A stretch of 10,302 bases of DNA, from NCBI GenBank assembly GCA_945897695.1, contig CAMDGW010000077.1, positions 1 through 10,302 of the forward strand, written 5' to 3'. Positions 7,230 through 10,302 of this stretch are shown piece after piece. The stretch is from Pseudobacteriovorax antillogorgiicola. GTDB lineage: Bacteria > Bdellovibrionota_B > Oligoflexia > Oligoflexales > RGVZ01. The number at the start of each line of letters is the position of its first letter. Positions within the stretch are counted from its first letter, which is position 1. Made by a program: the position numbers and the translations under genes. The notes under the pieces are model-generated. The model was not told the origin of the DNA and searched no databases. It saw only the letters and a program-made list of their open reading frames with translations.

Positions 7230-9470
7230 TTATGCAGCTGTGATGTGATTTTTGTTTTTGCGATGTAACGCGTCGATCTCCAGGGTGTCCATAACCAGAA
7301 CGACCTCCCCATTCCCAAGAACGGCCCCTCCTGCGACACAAGGAATTCCGCGCATGAGAGGGCCAAGCGGTTTTATGACCATTTCCTGCTGGCTTAACAG
7401 GGAGTCGACGACAACACCGTATTTTCGTTCGCCAGCTCCTATGACAACTACGTATAGGCGTTCTTCGCGTTTATCTTGCTTTCTTTTCAATGTGGCACTG
7501 TTGTGTGTGTCGGTAGGATTTCGATTCCAGTCGTTTGACTGTTTGGCTTGCAATCCCAAAATTTTGTCCAGATAAAGAATCGGCAAAGGATGATCGCGTA
7601 ACTTGATCATTTGTGAGTCGCCAATTGACTGGATTTCTTGCGGTTTTATGCGAATACTTTCGATGACTGAATTCAAAGGAATCGCCAGTGTTTCTTCCTC
7701 AACTTCAACTAAAAGACTCTGCACAATGGCAAGTGTTAAGGGTAAGTGGATGGTGATGGTAGAACCCTTGCCAGGAGCAGAGTTGATCTCAACGGTCCCC
7801 TTTAGCTTGGCAATCTGCTTTCGAACAACGTCCATTCCGACGCCTCGCCCTGAAACAGTTGTAACTTTTTCAGCCGTTGAAAACCCTGGTTCAAAGATTA
7901 GATTGAATATTTCACTTTCTGTCATCTGTTGCTCGGGCTTCACCAGTCCTTTTTCAATGCCTTTGGCCCTGATTTTTGCTGGATCCATTCCTTTTCCGTT
8001 GTCGGCGATCTGAATGATGATCTGATTGCCTTCCTGGCGCGCGGAAAGAGTCACTGTACCGTTTTGAGATTTTCTAGCAGATGCGCGCGCTTCTGGGGTC
8101 TCTATGCCATGGTCACAAGCATTACGGATCAAGTGTACGAGAGGATCGGCTATTTGCTCGACCAATGTCTTATCAAACTCAGTATCCTCACCCTCAATGA
8201 CGAGGTCTATTTGTTTTTCCAGCTGTCTTGCCAGGTCTCTAACGATACGCGGATATTTATTAAATACGGATCCAATGGGAACCATTCGAACTTTCATTAT
8301 GATGTCTTGAATCTCGTTCATGTGGCGACCAAACTGTTGCAACGTCTCTGTCATGGAGCCAGTGATTTTCATCTGTGGTGCCTGTATGCGCATGGATTCT
8401 TCAATGTTCAAGAATCGTGTGCGATCAATCACAAGTTCTCCGATTAGGTTCACTAAGGCGTCCAATCTCTCCAGGTCAACGCGAATTGTATTATTACTTT
8501 CCGGTTTTTTTTTGTTGTTGGTGACGGAATTGGAGCTCTGTGGATTGACCTCGTTTTTAGTCGGCGTATTTTCTATTTTTTCAGAGTGGGTACCGCTTGC
8601 CTCTTTTGTGCGACTAGCGCCGCTATGCTGTCCGAGCGCGGCTAGCTCAAGAGATCTGACTACGGGTGCGGTTTTCATGCCAGAGGGTGATTGCGCCAAT
8701 ACGGCTGCTAGAAGTTTTTTGAGGCAGTCTAGTCCCGCGAAAACAGCGTCAATCGTATCTGATGTTGGGACTAACTTGCCCCTTCGCACATTATCAAATA
8801 GGTTTTCCATGCGATGCATGACGCGTTCGATGGCGCGAAATCCAAACATACCCGCTGCGCCTTTTAATGTGTGGGCTGCACGGAATATTTCTTCGATCGT
8901 TTCTTTGTTGGTGGGGTTTTGCTCCAGTTTCAAAACAGTTTCATCTAAGGTTTGCATGATTTCAGCACAATTGGAGGTGAAGTCATTCATCATTTCTGGA
9001 TCCGATGCGAAATCGTTGGATTCCCATTCACTGATTTCTGGAACATCGGATGCATCGACTGCTTCTGGTGCTATGTTTTTTTGAGGCGACTTTGTTTGAG
9101 AGGATATTTCGTGAGTAGGTGAGTCCATTTCCGCCAGAAGTCTTCTGGCGTCATCGTCACTCATCATGGCATCGTTTGCTTTTGCCGGGATGGATGGTTC
9201 ATCCATTTCTGCGAGAAGGAGCATCGCATCTTCATCGGTCATGACGTCGGATTGTGTGTCGTTTTCAACTTTTCCTGTTTTGTTTGTAGTCCAGTCTAGG
9301 ATTAAATTAAGGAGCTCGGTGGTCTCCGAGAGTGTTGAGCGAAGAGACTGGGTGGTGCTCGAATCTAGATCTAAGTGACTATGGATTTGGGCAAGGGCGG
9401 AAACGACCTTCGGCAGAGCCTCTTTCTGCAAGTTTTCCAGTGCTGCGCTGGTGAGTGCATCGATATTCAT
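7230..9470 (-). CDS. cheA: Chemotaxis histidine kinase CheA (746 aa)
   Basis: CheA autophosphorylates on a histidine under receptor control and passes phosphate to CheY and CheB. Domains in order: a helical N-terminal segment of unknown role (1-65); two copies of an acidic motif ending LLAEMD (77-92 and 103-118); an Hpt (P1) domain at about 155-260 with the phospho-site His200 in AAHTLKGAAGMFGF; a polar linker (261-325); the P3 dimerisation domain (328-400, IRVDLERLDALVNLIGELV); the P4 kinase domain (about 430-577) with N box HLIRNACDHGIE, G1 DNGKGMD and G2 GRGVGMDVV; and a CheW-like P5 domain (578-735). All kinase motifs look intact. A folded P2 (CheY/CheB-docking) domain is not evident; the linker contains an A9 run (8505-8513). 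The start ATG 9470 has GGAGG at 9477-9481, six bases away. It lies between the STAS gene and cheW. Confidence 0.96.
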   Translation of the reverse strand: MNIDALTSAALENLQKEALPKVVSALAQIHSHLDLDSSTTQSLRSTLSETTELLNLILDWTTNKTGKVENDTQSDVMTDEDAMLLLAEMDEPSIPAKANDAMMSDDDARRLLAEMDSPTHEISSQTKSPQKNIAPEAVDASDVPEISEWESNDFASDPEMMNDFTSNCAEIMQTLDETVLKLEQNPTNKETIEEIFRAAHTLKGAAGMFGFRAIERVMHRMENLFDNVRRGKLVPTSDTIDAVFAGLDCLKKLLAAVLAQSPSGMKTAPVVRSLELAALGQHSGASRTKEASGTHSEKIENTPTKNEVNPQSSNSVTNNKKKPESNNTIRVDLERLDALVNLIGELVIDRTRFLNIEESMRIQAPQMKITGSMTETLQQFGRHMNEIQDIIMKVRMVPIGSVFNKYPRIVRDLARQLEKQIDLVIEGEDTEFDKTLVEQIADPLVHLIRNACDHGIETPEARASARKSQNGTVTLSARQEGNQIIIQIADNGKGMDPAKIRAKGIEKGLVKPEQQMTESEIFNLIFEPGFSTAEKVTTVSGRGVGMDVVRKQIAKLKGTVEINSAPGKGSTITIHLPLTLAIVQSLLVEVEEETLAIPLNSVIESIRIKPQEIQSIGDSQMIKLRDHPLPILYLDKILGLQAKQSNDWNRNPTDTHNSATLKRKQDKREERLYVVVIGAGERKYGVVVDSLLSQQEMVIKPLGPLMRGIPCVAGGAVLGNGEVVLVMDTLEIDALHRKNKNHITAA

Positions 9471-9499
9471 GCGCCGCCTCCGTCCGCTAAGAAAGTTAT

Positions 9500-10015
9500 T
9501 TATGAGGCTTTACTCACCTTGGCTGTCACTGGGCTAAGAAAAAGAAAATAACTATCTGGCATTGCGTCAAAAATCAGTGTTTGATTGCACTTTGTGCAGT
9601 TTCGCTCCGGAGCGGATTGGGCAGCAATAGCTTTGCTATCGGCTTTCGCGTCGAGGAGAACTTCCGCGTCGCCATGATCCTCACAAACATAGGGAGCATA
9701 AAAGGACTCAACGGTTCCACTTCCGATTGACTCCGGTACCATGTTGAATTGATCAACCATAGGGATGGAGCATTTGGTGAAGGTGATGCGTCCAAGTTTT
9801 TCAAGATCTTTAATCAGGAATACCCACTCCCGCACGCCGCAGGAGTTGAAATTTGTTAGGCCTTCAAGATCCATGATAATCGAACTTGCTTTAACTCGCG
9901 GTACGTCCTGTTGCCTAAACGCGTCATCGACGTCGCCTTTAAAGCTGTATCGTGCGATGTCCTCAGACTTCTCAATATCGATGATGAGGCTTCCAAAGTT
10001 GATTTTGTTGGACAT
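9500..10015 (-). CDS. STAS-domain protein with a zinc-ribbon-like C-terminus (171 aa)
   Basis: Residues about 8-100 look like a STAS domain of the SpoIIAA/anti-sigma-antagonist type: alternating strands (LIIDIEK, ARYSFKG, SSIIMDLEGL), then FNSCGVREWVFLIKDLEKL. In the SpoIIAA family the loop D-S-S/x-G carries the phosphorylated serine; here it reads N57-S58-C59-G60, keeping the serine but not the aspartate. The tail has C111-x2-H114 and C140-x2-C143, spaced like a small zinc-binding ribbon, and ends in a hydrophobic stretch, DSYFLFL. No signal peptide or membrane segment is seen, so it is cytoplasmic. It is the first gene of the che operon, 29 bases before cheA. Start ATG 10015 has AGGAG at 10023-10027. 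It might sense or modulate the CheA array; this is inferred from position only. Confidence 0.75.
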   Translation of the reverse strand: MSNKINFGSLIIDIEKSEDIARYSFKGDVDDAFRQQDVPRVKASSIIMDLEGLTNFNSCGVREWVFLIKDLEKLGRITFTKCSIPMVDQFNMVPESIGSGTVESFYAPYVCEDHGDAEVLLDAKADSKAIAAQSAPERNCTKCNQTLIFDAMPDSYFLFLSPVTAKVSKAS

Positions 10016-10137
10016 GAGCGCTCTCCTGTTTAGACCCGGGATGAGGTGATAAATAGAAACATCAGTTCTCGAGAGTGTGTTCGGAGTGCCCAGAGTAAAG
10101 CTTTACGTAGGGTTTTTGGTGATTTAATAAATACTGG
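10016..10137 (-). promoter_or_regulatory. Leader region of the STAS-cheA-cheW operon with a 12-bp palindrome
   Basis: This stretch holds no gene. A perfect palindrome, GTAAAGCTTTAC, sits at 10095-10106, about 80 bases upstream of the STAS start codon, and could be an operator. On the minus strand TAAA of this palindrome is followed after 16 bases by TCCGAACA, a partial match to the flagellar sigma-28 -10 box (GCCGATAA) with spacing one base too long. I see no better sigma-70 pair. The region is the likely promoter zone because the operon has no gene immediately upstream in the window except the fragment beyond the repeats. Confidence 0.35.
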
Positions 10138-10152
10138 ACAAAAATGGTGCCA
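10138..10152 (-). promoter_or_regulatory. Weak sigma-54-like -24/-12 element facing the che operon
   Basis: On the minus strand this reads TGGCAC, five bases, then TTGT. The sigma-54 consensus is TGGCAC-N5-TTGC, so only the last base of the -12 box differs, though that base belongs to the highly conserved GC pair. The -24 half lies inside a repeat that occurs three times here, so the match may be an accident of the repeat sequence. Confidence 0.2.
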
Positions 10153-10219
10153 CCCGACTGATTTCCAATTATAAAAATGGTGCCACCCGACTGCTGGAAT
10201 CAGTCGGGTGGCACCATTT
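10140..10219. repeat. Three-copy 19-21 base repeat, two direct and one inverted
   Basis: Copies 1 (10140-10160) and 2 (10173-10193) are identical over 21 bases (five A residues, then TGGTGCCACCCGACTG), set 33 bases apart. Copy 3 (10201-10219) is the exact reverse complement of the last 19 bases. Beyond the shared core, copy 1 continues GATTTCC and the complement of copy 3 continues GATTCC, so the original unit was probably longer and copy 2 lost this end. The core itself contains the small palindrome GGTGCCACC. It is not a CRISPR array: the spacer between direct copies is 12 bases and there are only two direct copies. Confidence 0.9.
10173..10219 (-). terminator. Long hairpin between repeat copies 2 and 3; possible terminator for the gene entering from the right
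   Basis: AAATGGTGCCACCCGACTG (10175-10193) pairs perfectly with 10201-10219 over 19 bp around a seven-base loop. Read on the minus strand, the stem ends in TTTTT followed by ATAATT, so it can act as a terminator about 20 bases after the stop codon of the partial gene at 10238-10302. The T run is short and partly inside the stem, so the structure may primarily be a repeat-family hairpin. Confidence 0.45.
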
Positions 10220-10237
10220 AGCCATTTAGCAATTAAT

Positions 10238-10302
10238 TTAATGAAAGTTGCGTGGCCAACCGTAGCGGGCCAAAGAGCCTAACTCCTCTTCAATACGAAG
10301 AA
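10238..10302 (-). CDS. C-terminal end of a gene running in from the right edge
   Basis: On the minus strand the frame from 10300 reads L-R-I-E-E-E-L-G-S-L-A-R-Y-G-W-P-R-N-F-H, then TAA at 10238-10240. The composition (amphipathic helix, then an aromatic/basic end) is protein-like, and the other two minus-strand frames hit stops sooner. A long hairpin follows shortly after. I cannot assign a family from twenty residues. The nearby repeats raise the option of a transposase-type gene, but nothing in the residues shows it. Confidence 0.4.
   Translation of the reverse strand, partial: LRIEEELGSLARYGWPRNFH

Noticed and set aside
7207..7341. Longer N-terminus for CheW starting at 7341
   Set aside because: The extra 45 codons overlap the end of cheA, have no CheW-like content, and the ATG at 7206 has a well-placed AGGAAG ribosome site.
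8320..9084. Plus-strand open frame of 254 codons opposite cheA
   Set aside because: It is the antisense shadow of cheA, rich in Ser, Cys and Arg without domain motifs, whereas cheA is certain in the other strand.
10140..10219. CRISPR array
   Set aside because: Only two direct copies with a 12-base gap and one inverted copy; no regular spacers and no cas genes in the window.

Overview
The window comes from a flagellated, chemotactic, probably Gram-negative bacterium of moderate GC content. The evidence is a flagellar cap, chaperone and hook gene set (fliD, fliS, flgE), a chemotaxis kinase operon with cheA and cheW, and a large exported protein with a classical signal peptide. The style of the STAS protein with a zinc-ribbon-like tail, the CheA architecture and a trypsin-like protease remnant suggest a deltaproteobacterial or Bdellovibrionota/Oligoflexia-type lineage. 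That placement is inference only; no rRNA or other marker gene is present.

Layout, left to right. (1) 11-949, minus strand: a GNAT-type acetyltransferase. It is divergent from the flagellar genes, with overlapping candidate promoters in the 97-base gap. (2) 1047-2953, plus strand: fliD then fliS, closed by a strong UUCG-loop terminator at 3023-3049. (3) 3176-4498, plus strand: flgE as its own unit, closed by a 13-bp-stem terminator at 4529-4566. (4) 4743-6434, plus strand: an unrecognised exported protein of 563 residues built from two diverged copies of one domain. (5) 6462-6632, minus strand: a short open segment with a serine-protease DSGGP motif, probably a gene remnant. (6) 10015 down to 6610, minus strand: an operon of three genes, a STAS-domain protein, cheA and cheW. 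(7) 10140-10219: three copies of a 19-21 base repeat, two of which form a long perfect hairpin. (8) 10238-10302, minus strand: the last codons of a gene entering from the right edge.

How the genes fit together. FliS and FliD are, respectively, the flagellin export chaperone and the filament cap, and FlgE builds the hook, so the left half supplies structural parts of the flagellum. The right half encodes the CheA kinase and the CheW coupling protein of a receptor array, which would control the motor through CheY. No receptor, CheY, CheB or CheR is in the window, so the pathway must be completed elsewhere. The STAS protein as first gene of the che operon is an unusual partner and may be a regulatory input. 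The exported two-domain protein has no visible link to motility apart from its position.

The most interesting items are the duplicated exported protein with several poly-G runs, the twin acidic/LLAEMD motifs in the N-terminal part of CheA, the STAS protein with C-x2-H/C-x2-C tail, the protease remnant, and the fold-back repeat cluster at the right edge. I did not find a clearly new multi-gene system.
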